Shown here piece by piece: positions 1 to 7,743 of a stretch of 16,499 nt of DNA. The notes beneath the pieces are model-generated. The model was not told where the DNA came from. It did not search any database and was given only the letters and a program-made list of their open reading frames with translations. The stretch is from Candidatus Corynebacterium faecipullorum (GTDB lineage: Bacteria > Actinomycetota > Actinomycetes > Mycobacteriales > Mycobacteriaceae). The position numbers were made by a program, and so were the translations under genes. The stretch is from NCBI GenBank assembly GCA_019114925.1, contig DXEO01000146.1, positions 1 to 16,499 on the forward strand, in the 5' to 3' direction. Positions within the stretch are counted from its first letter, which is position 1. Each line of letters opens with the position of its first letter.

Positions 1-372
1 TCCGCCTCCCGCACCCCCGAGGCCCGCACCTGCTGGGTCGGTGATGTGCTCATCCGCAAGAACGCGAACAACACGGACACCTATGAGACGAACAACAACC
101 TGATCCTCACCGAGGGTGCGCGCGCTGACGCCATCCCGAACCTGGAGATCCAGACCGGTGAGATCGTCGGTGCTGGCCACGCCGCGACGGTGGGCCGCTT
201 CGATGACCTCGAGCTGTTCTACCTCATGTCCCGCGGTATCCCTGCCGCCGAGGCACGCCGCCTCATCATCCGCGGCTTCTTCTCCGAAGTCATCTCCCGC
301 ATCCCGGTCGAGTCCCTGCGCGAGGATCTGGAATCCCGCGTCGTCGACGAGCTCGCCAAGATCAACGCCTAA
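1..372 (+). CDS. sufD: SufD, Fe-S cluster assembly scaffold subunit (3' end only)
   Basis: This is the C-terminal 123 residues of SufD; the gene begins before the window and stops at TAA 370-372. SufD partners SufB and SufC in the cytosolic SufBCD complex, where clusters are built. The visible part has the SufB/SufD C-terminal signature: a beta-helix end (ILTEGARADAIPNLEI), then GHAATVGRFDDLELFYLMSRGI and a helical tail with EARRLIIRGFF. The His in GHAATVG is the conserved residue of this family. SufB would be an alternative because the two are homologous, but the place directly before sufC and the actinobacterial order sufR-sufB-sufD-sufC favour SufD. A 27-nt gap separates it from sufC, consistent with one operon. 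Confidence 0.93.
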   Translation, partial: SASRTPEARTCWVGDVLIRKNANNTDTYETNNNLILTEGARADAIPNLEIQTGEIVGAGHAATVGRFDDLELFYLMSRGIPAAEARRLIIRGFFSEVISRIPVESLREDLESRVVDELAKINA

Positions 373-399
373 AACTTCCCGAAAGCAGGTACCAACTCA

Positions 400-1158
400 A
401 TGTCTACTCTGGAAATCAAGAATCTCCACGCGCAGGTGCTCCCACATGAGGAGGACGGTGAGCCCACGCCGATCCTCAAGGGCGTCAACCTCACCATCAA
501 CTCCGGTGAGACCCACGCGGTCATGGGCCCCAACGGCTCCGGCAAGTCCACCCTGTCCTACGTTATCGCTGGCCACCCCAAGTATGAGGTTACCGAGGGC
601 GAGGTGCTTCTCGACGGCGAAAACATCCTCGAGATGGAAGTCGATGAGCGCGCCCGCGCTGGTCTCTTCCTGGCCATGCAGTACCCGACTGAGGTGCCGG
701 GCGTGAAGATGTCGCAGTTCATGCGCTCCGCCGTAACCGCTATTCGTGGTGAGGCTCCGAAGCTGCGTGAGTGGAACAAGGAGCTCACCGAGGCCCGTGA
801 GAAGCTGGCTATCGACAAGTCCTTTGCACATCGCTCCGTGAACGAGGGCTTCTCCGGTGGTGAGAAGAAGCGCCACGAGGTCATGCAGCTGGATATCCTC
901 AAGCCGAAGTTCGCCGTCATGGATGAGACCGACTCCGGTCTGGACGTCGACGCGCTGCGCATAGTCTCCGATGGCATCAATAGCTATCAGGAGGAGACCA
1001 AGGGCGGCATCCTTCTCATCACGCACTACAAGCGCATCCTCAACTACGTTGTCCCGGACTACGTTCACGTCTTTGCCGACGGACATATCATCAAGACCGG
1101 CGGCGCTGAGCTGGCTGACCAGCTTGAGGCGGATGGCTACGAGCAGTTCCTCAAGTAG
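400..1158 (+). CDS. sufC: SufC, ABC-type ATPase of the SufBCD complex
   Basis: The 252-residue product is the usual length for SufC, the cytosolic ATPase that drives conformational change in SufBCD during Fe-S assembly. All ABC elements are visible: Walker A GPNGSGKS at residues 43-50, signature FSGGEKKR at 151-158, Walker B ending in D175-E176, the SGLD D-loop at 179-182 and the switch His209. The stretch DETDSGLDVDAL is characteristic of SufC rather than of transport ATPases. The ATG at 400 has a weak AGG-containing ribosome site about 10 nt upstream. After the TAG stop the same frame stays open for 16 small or polar codons to a second TAG at 1207-1209. Confidence 0.97.
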   Translation: MSTLEIKNLHAQVLPHEEDGEPTPILKGVNLTINSGETHAVMGPNGSGKSTLSYVIAGHPKYEVTEGEVLLDGENILEMEVDERARAGLFLAMQYPTEVPGVKMSQFMRSAVTAIRGEAPKLREWNKELTEAREKLAIDKSFAHRSVNEGFSGGEKKRHEVMQLDILKPKFAVMDETDSGLDVDALRIVSDGINSYQEETKGGILLITHYKRILNYVVPDYVHVFADGHIIKTGGAELADQLEADGYEQFLK

Positions 1159-1235
1159 GCCGGAGCCGCCCCCGGCGACACCACGACGGACAACACCACG
1201 ACACGCTAGAGATAAAGAACCGAGCACAAGGACCT

Positions 1236-2483
1236 ATGCCTGAACTAGACGTTAATGCGATTCGGGAACAATTCCCTATCCTCTCGCGCACCGTGCGCGA
1301 CGGTAAACCACTGGTGTACCTGGATTCGGGAGCGACCTCGCAACGTCCCCTGCCGGTATGGAAGGCCGAGGAGGAGTTCGTGCTCGGCACCAACGCGCCG
1401 GTGCACCGTGGCTCTTACCAGCTGGCGGAGGAAGCCGATGACGCCTATGAGTCCGCTCGCCAGGCCATCGCCGCCTTCGTCGGTGCCGACCGCGATGAGA
1501 TTTCCTTCACCAAGAACGCCACGGAGGCGTTGAATGAAGTTGCCTATGTGCTCAGTGACGAGCGCGCGGGCGGCCTCTATGTCGGTGAGGGCGATACCGT
1601 CGTGGTCACCGAGCTGGAGCACCACGCGAACCTAGTGCCGTGGCAAGAGCTGTGCCAGCGCACCGGCGCGACGCTGAAGTGGTACTCCATGACCGAGGAC
1701 GGCCGCATTGATCTTGATTCACTCGAGCTCGATGACTCCGTCAAGGTCGTGGCATTTACCCACCAGTCCAACGTGACCGGGGCCGTGGCACCCGTCGCGG
1801 AGTTGGTACGTCGTGCCCGCAAAGTCGGCGCTATGGTGGTCCTCGACGCCTGCCAGTCGGTTCCACACATGCCGGTGGATTTCCACGCCCTCGACGTCGA
1901 CTTCGCTGCGTTCTCCGGGCATAAGATGTGCGGGCCGACGGGCGTGGGCGTTCTTTACGGAAAGCAAAAGCTGCTGGCGCAGCTGCCGCCTTTCCTCACC
2001 GGTGGCTCCATGATCGAAGTAGTCAAGATGGAAGGCTCGACGTTTGCCGAGCCACCAACCCGCTTCGAGGCCGGTACCCAAATGACCAGCCAGGTTGTGG
2101 GGTTGGGCGCAGCAGTGAAGTTCTTGAGTGAGGTGGGAATGGAGGCCATCCACGCCCATGAGCAAAAACTCACCGCATTAGCCTTGGAGAAGCTTTCTGA
2201 GATCCCCGGTGTGCGAATTATAGGGCCAGAAACCACCGAGGATCGTGGGGGAGCGGTCTCCTTCATTGTGGATGGGATCCATCCGCATGACCTGGGCCAG
2301 GTTCTTGACTCTCATGGCGTGTCCATCCGCACCGGCCACCACTGTGCGTGGCCGCTGCACCGCGCGTGCAAGGCTAATTCGACCGCACGCGCTAGCTTTT
2401 ACCTGTACAACACTGAGGACGAGGTCGACGCCCTCATTGAGGCCGTGCGGGCTGCCCGTACCTTCTTTGGAGTGAGCGAATGA
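1236..2483 (+). CDS. sufS: SufS, group II cysteine desulfurase
   Basis: This 415-residue PLP enzyme takes sulfur from cysteine as a persulfide, giving alanine, and hands it to SufU. The PLP Schiff-base lysine is K230 in SGHKMCGPTG; ELEHHAN at 126-132 supplies the His that stacks on the cofactor; and the catalytic cysteine is C370 in RTGHHCAWP. That arrangement is typical of SufS rather than IscS. The ATG at 1236 follows AAGGA (1228-1232) by 3 nt. The stop overlaps the sufU start by 4 nt (ATGA), so the desulfurase and its acceptor are probably translationally coupled. It lies 77 nt after sufC, the longest gap inside this operon. Confidence 0.97.
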   Translation: MPELDVNAIREQFPILSRTVRDGKPLVYLDSGATSQRPLPVWKAEEEFVLGTNAPVHRGSYQLAEEADDAYESARQAIAAFVGADRDEISFTKNATEALNEVAYVLSDERAGGLYVGEGDTVVVTELEHHANLVPWQELCQRTGATLKWYSMTEDGRIDLDSLELDDSVKVVAFTHQSNVTGAVAPVAELVRRARKVGAMVVLDACQSVPHMPVDFHALDVDFAAFSGHKMCGPTGVGVLYGKQKLLAQLPPFLTGGSMIEVVKMEGSTFAEPPTRFEAGTQMTSQVVGLGAAVKFLSEVGMEAIHAHEQKLTALALEKLSEIPGVRIIGPETTEDRGGAVSFIVDGIHPHDLGQVLDSHGVSIRTGHHCAWPLHRACKANSTARASFYLYNTEDEVDALIEAVRAARTFFGVSE

Positions 2484-2929
2484 ACCTAGATTCCATGTAC
2501 CAGGACGTCATCCTGGATCACTATAAGAACCCGAAGTTCTCTGGCCTTCGCGAAGGCCAAGCAGAGGTTCACCACGTCAACCCTTCCTGCGGTGACGAAA
2601 TCACTCTCCGTGTAAAGCTTTCCTCTGACGGCACCACTGTGGAGGACGTGTCCTACGACGCCGAGGGTTGCTCCATCTCGCAGGCTTCGACATCGGTTAT
2701 GGCCGAAGAAATCGTGGGCATCCCCCTCGAGGAGGCCAACACCAAGCTCGAGGAATTTGACCGCATGGTGACTTCCCGCGGCGAAGTGGAAGGTGATGAC
2801 GAAATCATTGGGGATGGCATCGCCTTTGCCGGCGTGGCCAAGTTCCCCGCCCGTGTTAAGTGCGCTCTCCTCGGTTGGAAGGCTTTTCAAGCCGCTACCG
2901 TGGAAGCGTTGAACGAATTGGAGAAGTAG
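2480..2929 (+). CDS. sufU: SufU, zinc-dependent sulfurtransferase acceptor for SufS
   Basis: The 149-residue protein is an IscU-fold SufU. In Gram-positive and actinobacterial Suf systems it accepts the persulfide from SufS and passes sulfur to SufBCD. The zinc and sulfur ligands are in place: C37 and D39 in NPSCGD, C64 in EGCSIS and C128 in RVKCALLGW. The 18-20-residue insertion before the last Cys that separates SufU from IscU is present around residues 100-120. The ATG at 2480 overlaps the sufS stop and has GGAG at 2469-2472, 7 nt upstream. The start codon of sufT follows the stop with no gap. Confidence 0.96.
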   Translation: MNLDSMYQDVILDHYKNPKFSGLREGQAEVHHVNPSCGDEITLRVKLSSDGTTVEDVSYDAEGCSISQASTSVMAEEIVGIPLEEANTKLEEFDRMVTSRGEVEGDDEIIGDGIAFAGVAKFPARVKCALLGWKAFQAATVEALNELEK

Positions 2930-3358
2930 ATGGCTGATAACACTGAGACCACCGGTGGCAGCACCGATCCTTACCAGGACCAGAATGCCTCCTTCGATGG
3001 CGCTGCTGTCAAGCCTGAACAGACCGAAGAGCAGATTGCTAAGACCTTCGATATCACCGAGTACCTTCGTGATGTGATCGACCCGGAGCTCGGAATCAAC
3101 ATCGTTGACTTGGGCTTGGTCTATGACGTCTGGCTCGACGATATTGACGGCAAGAACACCTGCGTCATCAACATGACGCTTACCTCCCCGGCTTGCCCGC
3201 TCACCGATGTTATTGGCGAGCAGATCGAGGATGTCATCGTGGGCAACAAGCTCGCCGAGGCAGTCCAGCTCAACTGGGTCTGGATGCCGCCGTGGGGCCC
3301 GAACATGATTACCGAGGAGGGCCGCGAGATGCTCCAGGCTCTCGGCTTTGCGGTCTAG
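2930..3358 (+). CDS. sufT: SufT, MIP18/DUF59-family Fe-S assembly factor
   Basis: The 142-residue protein belongs to the MIP18 (DUF59) family, whose members help mature or deliver Fe-S clusters. The core motifs are DPELG (51-55), DLGLVY (60-65) and TSPACP (85-90) with the reactive Cys89, followed by PPWGPNMITEEGR near the C-terminus. The first 35 or so residues are polar and probably disordered. The ATG directly abuts the sufU stop (TAGATG) and has GGAG at 2920-2923, 6 nt upstream, so it is the last gene of the suf operon. The biochemical role in actinobacteria is inferred from the family and position. Confidence 0.94.
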   Translation: MADNTETTGGSTDPYQDQNASFDGAAVKPEQTEEQIAKTFDITEYLRDVIDPELGINIVDLGLVYDVWLDDIDGKNTCVINMTLTSPACPLTDVIGEQIEDVIVGNKLAEAVQLNWVWMPPWGPNMITEEGREMLQALGFAV

Positions 3359-3434
3359 CTTCCGCGACTCGCCTTAGTTAATCCCACCGCTGGTTCGAAG
3401 GTGCGCATTGTTATTGTGTGCACGCGCGAGCCGG

Positions 3435-3464
3435 CGGTGTTCTGTGTTTACGGGAACAACACCG
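3435..3464 (+). other. Hairpin downstream of sufT
   Basis: CGGTGTT at 3435-3441 is complementary to AACACCG at 3458-3464, and inside the loop GTT can pair with AAC. It may slow or end transcription after sufT, but there is no T-run behind it, so it is not a classical intrinsic terminator. Confidence 0.35.
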
Positions 3465-3501
3465 GCGTGTGGCAACGCGGATTCTTCAACCAATTGCAAA
3501 G

Positions 3502-3597
3502 CCCCAGACCTCAATTCCGAAAGGCCCAGGTGGGCGTTGCCAAGCGCTTGCCGACGCCTCACCACCGCCCAGGAGGTTTCGGGATCGAGGTCTGGGG
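3502..3597. ncRNA. Long imperfect stem-loop, possible structured RNA
   Basis: Three complementary pairs are nested. CCCCAGACCTC at 3502-3512 pairs with 3587-3597 (11 of 11). CCGAAA at 3517-3522 pairs with TTTCGG at 3577-3582, after a symmetrical 4-nt internal loop. TGGGCG at 3531-3536 pairs with CGCCCA at 3566-3571. The apical part contains the palindrome CAAGCGCTTG (3541-3550). Such a rod can form on either strand, so orientation is unknown. I recognise no described RNA family. It could be a small RNA, a processing site or a remnant of a repeat. Confidence 0.35.
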
Positions 3598-3664
3598 ATC
3601 TACGCGTCGATGGTGGCGCCGAGGGCGCTGCCCTGACTGGGAACCGAGTCTAGGTGTTGTGCGG

Positions 3665-3702
3665 TTCGGGTTTAACTACCCTGGTTGCTAGACTGTTTCG
3701 AC
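3665..3702 (+). promoter_or_regulatory. Promoter of the ABC-F gene, leaderless type
   Basis: The -10 box TAGACT lies at 3689-3694 and the GTG start codon at 3703, 8 nt after it, so transcription should start at or next to the start codon. The -35 region (TTCGGG, 3665-3670, 18-bp spacer) is weak, as is common in Corynebacterium. Confidence 0.55.
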
Positions 3703-5334
3703 GTGATTGTGACCAATGATTTCGAGGTGCGCGTGGGCGCACGCACGCTTCTCGACGCCCCCGGCCAGCACCTTCGCGTACAGCCGGGGGATCGCATCGG
3801 CCTGGTCGGGCGCAATGGCGCGGGCAAGACGACGACGATGCGCATCCTGGCGGGGGAGACCGAGCCCTATGGCGGCTCTGTAACACGCTCAGGTCCTATT
3901 GGTTACCTGCCGCAGGATTCCCGCGAGGGCAATATTGAGCAGACTGCGCGTGAGCGCGTGCTCTCTGCGCGCGGCTTGGATGAGATCAAGCGCCGCATGG
4001 CCAAGCAGCAAGAGCTCATGGAGACGGCCACAGACGATAAATTCCGTGACAAGGCTATTCGTAAGTTCTCCCGCCTGGAAGAGGAATACCACACCTTAGG
4101 TGGCTATGAGGCGGACTCCGAATGCGCGCAGATCTGCGATAACTTGGGGCTGCCGCAGCGTGTGCTCGACCAGCAGCTTAAGACGCTGTCTGGCGGTCAG
4201 CGCCGCCGCGTGGAGCTGGCGCAGATTCTCTTCGCAGCTTCGGCTGGGTCAGGCAAGTCTCAGACCACGCTGCTTCTCGACGAGCCCACTAACCACCTCG
4301 ACGCGGACTCGATTACTTGGCTGCGCGGCTTCCTGTCCAAGCATGAGGGTGGCCTCGTGATGATTTCGCACGACGTCGACCTGCTCGAGGCCGTGTGCAA
4401 TAAGGTCTGGTTCCTCGATGCCGTGCGCGCCGAGGCCGACGTCTACAACATGGGCTTTAAGAAGTACCTTGATGCCCGCGCCACCGATGAGGCACGCCGC
4501 CGCCGCGAGCGCGCTAACGCCGAGAAGAAGGCTGCGGCCCTGCACAAACAGGCCGCTAAGCTAGGCGCGAAAGCCACGAAGGCCGCCGCTGCCAAGCAGA
4601 TGCTGCACCGCGCCGAACGCATGATGAATGAGCTGGACGATGTCCGCGTGGCCGATAAAGTCGCCCACATTAAGTTTCCCGAGCCTGCTCCCTGTGGCAA
4701 GACCCCGATGAACGCCAAGGGGCTGACCAAGATGTATGGCTCGCTGGAGGTCTTCGCTGGCGTCGATTTGGCCATCGACAAGGGCTCCCGCGTCGTTGTG
4801 CTCGGCTACAACGGCGCGGGTAAGACGACCCTGCTTAAGCTTCTGGCGGGCGTGGAGCGCACCGATGGCGAGGGCGGCATCGTCTCCGGCCACGGCCTGC
4901 GCATCGGGTACTTTGCCCAAGAGCATGACAACATCGACCCAGACAAGACTGTATGGGAAAACACCATCGAGGCTTGTCCGGATGCCGGCCAGCAGGATTT
5001 GCGTGGCCTGCTCGGCGCCTTCATGTTCTCCGGTGACAAGCTAGAGCAACCCGCCGGCACGCTCTCCGGTGGTGAGAAAACCCGACTGTCACTGGCAACG
5101 CTGGTGTCCTCGCGTGCCAATGTGCTGCTTCTCGACGAGCCCACGAACAACCTCGACCCCCAGTCCCGCGAGCAAGTTCTCGATGCCTTGGGCACCTACA
5201 CGGGTGCTGTGGTCCTCGTAACCCACGACCCAGGCGCGGTCAAGGCTCTCAATCCCGAGCGTGTCATCATCATGCCGGACGGTGATGAGGATTTATGGAA
5301 CGACGAATACATGGAAATCGTAGAGCTGGCTTAA
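3703..5334 (+). CDS. ABC-F family ATPase, ribosome-associated (Rv1473 type)
   Basis: With GTG 3703 as start the protein has 543 residues. It carries two ABC domains and no membrane segment, the mark of ABC-F translation factors, which act on the ribosome E site. Domain 1: Walker A GRNGAGKTT at 36-44, signature LSGGQ at 162-166, LLLDEP at 190-195. A basic Ala/Arg/Lys-rich linker spans about 255-325. Domain 2: Walker A GYNGAGKTT at 368-376, signature LSGGE at 454-458, LLLDEP at 475-480. A short insertion (FAASAGSGKSQTT) precedes the first Walker B and looks like a spurious P-loop. Position between suf and acn matches M. tuberculosis Rv1473, annotated as a macrolide ABC protein; resistance here is unproven. 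An in-frame TTG at 3685 lies upstream of the -10 box and is rejected as start; GTG 3709 is also possible. Confidence 0.9.
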   Translation: MIVTNDFEVRVGARTLLDAPGQHLRVQPGDRIGLVGRNGAGKTTTMRILAGETEPYGGSVTRSGPIGYLPQDSREGNIEQTARERVLSARGLDEIKRRMAKQQELMETATDDKFRDKAIRKFSRLEEEYHTLGGYEADSECAQICDNLGLPQRVLDQQLKTLSGGQRRRVELAQILFAASAGSGKSQTTLLLDEPTNHLDADSITWLRGFLSKHEGGLVMISHDVDLLEAVCNKVWFLDAVRAEADVYNMGFKKYLDARATDEARRRRERANAEKKAAALHKQAAKLGAKATKAAAAKQMLHRAERMMNELDDVRVADKVAHIKFPEPAPCGKTPMNAKGLTKMYGSLEVFAGVDLAIDKGSRVVVLGYNGAGKTTLLKLLAGVERTDGEGGIVSGHGLRIGYFAQEHDNIDPDKTVWENTIEACPDAGQQDLRGLLGAFMFSGDKLEQPAGTLSGGEKTRLSLATLVSSRANVLLLDEPTNNLDPQSREQVLDALGTYTGAVVLVTHDPGAVKALNPERVIIMPDGDEDLWNDEYMEIVELA

Positions 5335-5340
5335 TACACT
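5335..5340 (+). promoter_or_regulatory. -10 box of the nucleoside hydrolase gene, leaderless type
   Basis: TACACT directly follows the ABC-F stop codon, and the ATG lies 7 nt further on, with no ribosome site between. This suggests an internal promoter giving a leaderless mRNA, in addition to any read-through from the ABC-F gene. Confidence 0.5.
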
Positions 5341-5347
5341 TTCGGGC

Positions 5348-6310
5348 ATGACCGTTCAGCCTGTGCTCCTTGATTGCGACCCTGGCATCGACGATGCCCT
5401 AGCGTTGATTTACCTCGCTGCGCTGCACCGCGCCGGCGAGATTGAACTAGTCGGGGTTACCACCACCGCCGGAAACGTCGGGATTGAGCAGACCACCCGC
5501 AATGCCGCCTATATTTTAAGTCTCTGCGGCCTAGACGACATCCCCGTTGCAGCGGGGCTCCCGAAACCCAGTCAGGTCAAGCTCGTGACTACTCCGGAAA
5601 CCCACGGCCCGAGCGGCCTCGGGTATCTAAGGGTGCCGGAGCAGTATGCAGTTACAGGGCCTTCCGAGTGGACTGGCATCTGGACTGACGCTTCATCCCG
5701 CGCTGCGCACCTCATCGTGACAGGCCCGCTGACCAATGCGGCCTATTTCGCCGCGACGAATGCCGCCGACTATGCTTCGTTCGCGGACATCGCCGTCATG
5801 GGCGGTGCGGTTAATTACCCGGGCAATACCACGCCAACTGCGGAGTGGAATTTCTGGGTCGACCCGCATGCCGCGCGCGACCTCTTTGCCTCCACTACGC
5901 GGCCAATCACACTGTGCCCACTCAACGTCACTGAGACGATGCTCATCGGCCCGACGCAGCTGAAACGGCTATGTGAAGCGCTCACGCAGCATTCACTAGC
6001 GGACGCCCTACCGGAGATTATGCGTTTCTACTTCGAGTTCCACGAAGCGCACGGCTCGGGTTATCAGGCTCAGATACACGATCTGCTCACCTGCATGGTG
6101 GCGTTGCAGAAGGTCCCGTTCTTTTCCGCCTCGACCACTGTGCGGGTGGTGAGCGAACCGGAGTGGTTACGCGGAACGAGCGTGGCGGATCTACGTGGAT
6201 ACTGGGGACAGCGTCCCAATGGCACGCTGGTCACCGCCGTCGATGTTGACAGCGCACACCAGGAATTCCTGCGCGCTGCAAAGATTCTCGCCCTTCCGGA
6301 AAACCTATAG
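5348..6310 (+). CDS. Inosine-uridine preferring nucleoside hydrolase family protein
   Basis: The 320-residue protein belongs to the calcium-dependent nucleoside N-ribohydrolases, which split nucleosides into base and ribose for salvage in the cytosol. The N-terminal motif DCDPGIDDA (9-17) supplies the calcium-binding aspartates (D11, D15, D16). VTGPLTN (124-130) holds the conserved metal-site Thr, EWNFWVDP (166-173) the ribose-binding Glu and Asn, and IHDLL (243-247) the active-site His-Asp pair. MGGA (151-154) is also typical. Length matches the family. Substrate preference cannot be read from the sequence. It begins 13 nt after the ABC-F stop with its own -10 box. Confidence 0.9.
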   Translation: MTVQPVLLDCDPGIDDALALIYLAALHRAGEIELVGVTTTAGNVGIEQTTRNAAYILSLCGLDDIPVAAGLPKPSQVKLVTTPETHGPSGLGYLRVPEQYAVTGPSEWTGIWTDASSRAAHLIVTGPLTNAAYFAATNAADYASFADIAVMGGAVNYPGNTTPTAEWNFWVDPHAARDLFASTTRPITLCPLNVTETMLIGPTQLKRLCEALTQHSLADALPEIMRFYFEFHEAHGSGYQAQIHDLLTCMVALQKVPFFSASTTVRVVSEPEWLRGTSVADLRGYWGQRPNGTLVTAVDVDSAHQEFLRAAKILALPENL

Positions 6311-6315
6311 TGCGC

Positions 6316-6321
6316 TAGAAT
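6316..6321 (+). promoter_or_regulatory. -10 box upstream of the DUF2785-like gene
   Basis: TAGAAT is a near-consensus -10 box just after the nucleoside hydrolase stop. It predicts a transcript start near 6328 and a leader of about 105 nt. The -35 region (CTTCCG, 6293-6298) is poor. Confidence 0.45.
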
Positions 6322-6356
6322 CAGGGGCACAACCCGATACCGCTGAAGACTCTTCT

Positions 6357-6405
6357 CATGGGTCCTTCCGCTTCCCATGCACAGGGTCTAGAAGTGGTCA
6401 GACCC
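6357..6405 (+). promoter_or_regulatory. Tandem hairpins with complementary loops in the 5' leader
   Basis: Hairpin 1 pairs CATGGG (6357-6362) with CCCATG (6374-6379) around an 11-nt loop. Hairpin 2 pairs GGGTCT (6384-6389) with AGACCC (6400-6405) around a 10-nt loop. The loops contain CCGCTT (6368-6373) and AAGTGG (6392-6397), which can pair over six positions with one G-U, so a kissing interaction is possible. The pair ends 14 nt before the ribosome site at 6420. It could be a regulatory leader; I match it to no known riboswitch. Confidence 0.35.
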
Positions 6406-6432
6406 CGCCGTGCTGCCGCAGGAGAAAAAGTC

Positions 6433-7170
6433 ATGAATACCGCCGATAACCTCGATTCCGTCATTGAACCGCTACTCACCGGATTGGTAAGCAAACGGCC
6501 TGAAGTTCGCGTGGACTGGGCCTATACCGAATTGAAGGAGGGCATAGAGTCAGGTCAGTGGAATGACCATGTTGCTCAGATTCGTGAACGCCTCACTGGC
6601 TACCTGCGCACAGACAAGGTGCGGACTAAGGCGCTGTCTGCTCGGTTGCTTAATGTCCTCGCGGAAGCAGGCCACTTCCACTACGAGGACTACCTCACGT
6701 TCCGCGCGTGGTATGTCACAGAGGACGACACACGCGGCATTGTCAAAGACATCGGTCCCATCATGGCCGTTGGTTACGGCGCTGACTACGTCGAAACCTG
6801 TGTTCGCAAGGGAATGATCCCGGCCGTCGAAGGCGCAGCGATCATCTCGTGCCGCCTTCGCGCGCCCGGAGGAGTGTGGCACGACGATGAGAGCGTGCGC
6901 CTTGCGCGCGCTGCCTGCACCACAATTGCCAAGAGCACATCCCCTCAGATCCTGGAAATTTGGGTCGATCGGTTGAGCACGACGGTGCTTAACGAAGGTG
7001 TGCGCAATGGAAACCGCGCAGTTGTAGAAAACTTTGCTCACTTTCTTAGCGCCACAGACCACATGGTCCGCAGTGAACCGGAGAAGTGGGGAATTGATGC
7101 CGAACGCGCGGAGCTGGCCTTGCCAATGATTGCCGAGCTTGAGGAGCAACTACGCACTGCTAGCAGTTAG
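6433..7170 (+). CDS. DUF2785-like helical-repeat protein of unknown function
   Basis: The 245-residue protein is soluble and almost entirely helical. EVRVDWAYTELKEGIESG near the N-terminus and YVTEDDTRG...GYGADYVETCV (about 94-123) recall the DUF2785 pattern, where an E-x-D-x-RG stretch is followed by a conserved Gly-Ala-Asp; the match is from memory and partial. No catalytic motif or membrane segment is visible. The ATG at 6433 is chosen because AGGAG (6420-6424) lies 8 nt upstream. An in-frame ATG at 6358 would add 25 residues but sits inside a leader hairpin and lacks a ribosome site. Its stop overlaps the stop of the convergent membrane gene. Confidence 0.75.
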   Translation: MNTADNLDSVIEPLLTGLVSKRPEVRVDWAYTELKEGIESGQWNDHVAQIRERLTGYLRTDKVRTKALSARLLNVLAEAGHFHYEDYLTFRAWYVTEDDTRGIVKDIGPIMAVGYGADYVETCVRKGMIPAVEGAAIISCRLRAPGGVWHDDESVRLARAACTTIAKSTSPQILEIWVDRLSTTVLNEGVRNGNRAVVENFAHFLSATDHMVRSEPEKWGIDAERAELALPMIAELEEQLRTASS

Positions 7171-7730
7171 CGAGAAGCAGCGCCATAGAAACGCACCTTA
7201 GTTACCGCGGCCCATCGACCGCGTTGCCATGGGTAGCGGTCTGGTGATGCCTCGATAGACTCACTGAGGTCGAGGAGAGTATCGGTCCCGGCTGGGCCGC
7301 CTACTGTGAGCTCGCCGTTGCATATGACAACCGCTGATTCGAAGGTACGGTCCGCGCGCTTGTTTCGAACAAGAGCCATCGGGACCTCAACGAAGACAGT
7401 TTTTCCGCGCCGCAAAACCGTGAGATCTTCCGTGACATAGCTAGGCCGAATACGTTCAGCGGCAATCAAACCCCATACAAAGATGATGGCCCACAGTGAC
7501 AACAGCAACGCCACAATTCTTAGAACACCTCCAGGCAAAAGAAGGTGCACGGCTACCATTTCAACCTCCAGCACCACAGTGATAAATCCGAGCATCTGTA
7601 GCCTGCCAGGAGGGTGGGGAAGTGCTACCGCGCCTGTGGGGATCAACGTCTGGCCCCGCATCCAACGCCACAGGTCCTGGTAAAGTCCCACTTCATACTT
7701 GGCAAGGCGACACCCAGGATGTTTCTCCAC
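7167..7730 (-). CDS. Two-helix membrane protein of unknown function
   Basis: The 187-residue product has a Trp-rich cytosolic start, two adjacent hydrophobic segments (about 47-66 and 69-91) forming a hairpin in the membrane, and a C-terminal domain of about 95 residues with alternating hydrophobic strands, perhaps PH-like. I recognise no specific family. It lies 13 nt downstream of the MerR gene on the same strand, so the two are probably one operon and this may be the regulated gene. The start is uncertain: GTG at 7730 has no clear ribosome site, and the frame stays open upstream to a TAG at 7779-7781 with Trp-rich, coding-like sequence but no start codon in it. Confidence 0.65.
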   Translation of the reverse strand: MEKHPGCRLAKYEVGLYQDLWRWMRGQTLIPTGAVALPHPPGRLQMLGFITVVLEVEMVAVHLLLPGGVLRIVALLLSLWAIIFVWGLIAAERIRPSYVTEDLTVLRRGKTVFVEVPMALVRNKRADRTFESAVVICNGELTVGGPAGTDTLLDLSESIEASPDRYPWQRGRWAAVTKVRFYGAASR

Positions 7731-7743
7731 AAATCGCCAGGCG

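Larger units (their letters stand above)
3359..3702. other. Non-coding spacer between sufT and the ABC-F gene
   Basis: About 340 bases without a convincing gene. The open frames here have low-complexity, basic translations with no recognisable motif and no ribosome site. The stretch holds a short hairpin at 3435-3464, a long imperfect stem at 3502-3597 and the promoter of the next gene. I see no U-rich intrinsic terminator for the suf operon. Confidence 0.7.

Noticed and set aside
397..1227. Long open frame on the minus strand opposite sufC
   Set aside because: It mirrors the codon pattern of sufC, has no motif or ribosome site, and sufC is certain.
3360..3410. GGTTCGAA near 3392 looks like a tRNA T-loop
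   Set aside because: No acceptor or anticodon stem fits around it and no CCA end follows.
3401..3691. Open frames in the sufT to ABC-F spacer
   Set aside because: Basic, Trp/Arg-rich translations without motif or ribosome site, overlapping in three frames; the nested inverted repeats explain the region better.
4237..4278. Possible third P-loop (AGSGKS) in the ABC-F protein
   Set aside because: It lies in a variable insertion directly before the first Walker B motif, where actinobacterial homologues also carry Gly/Ser-rich insertions.
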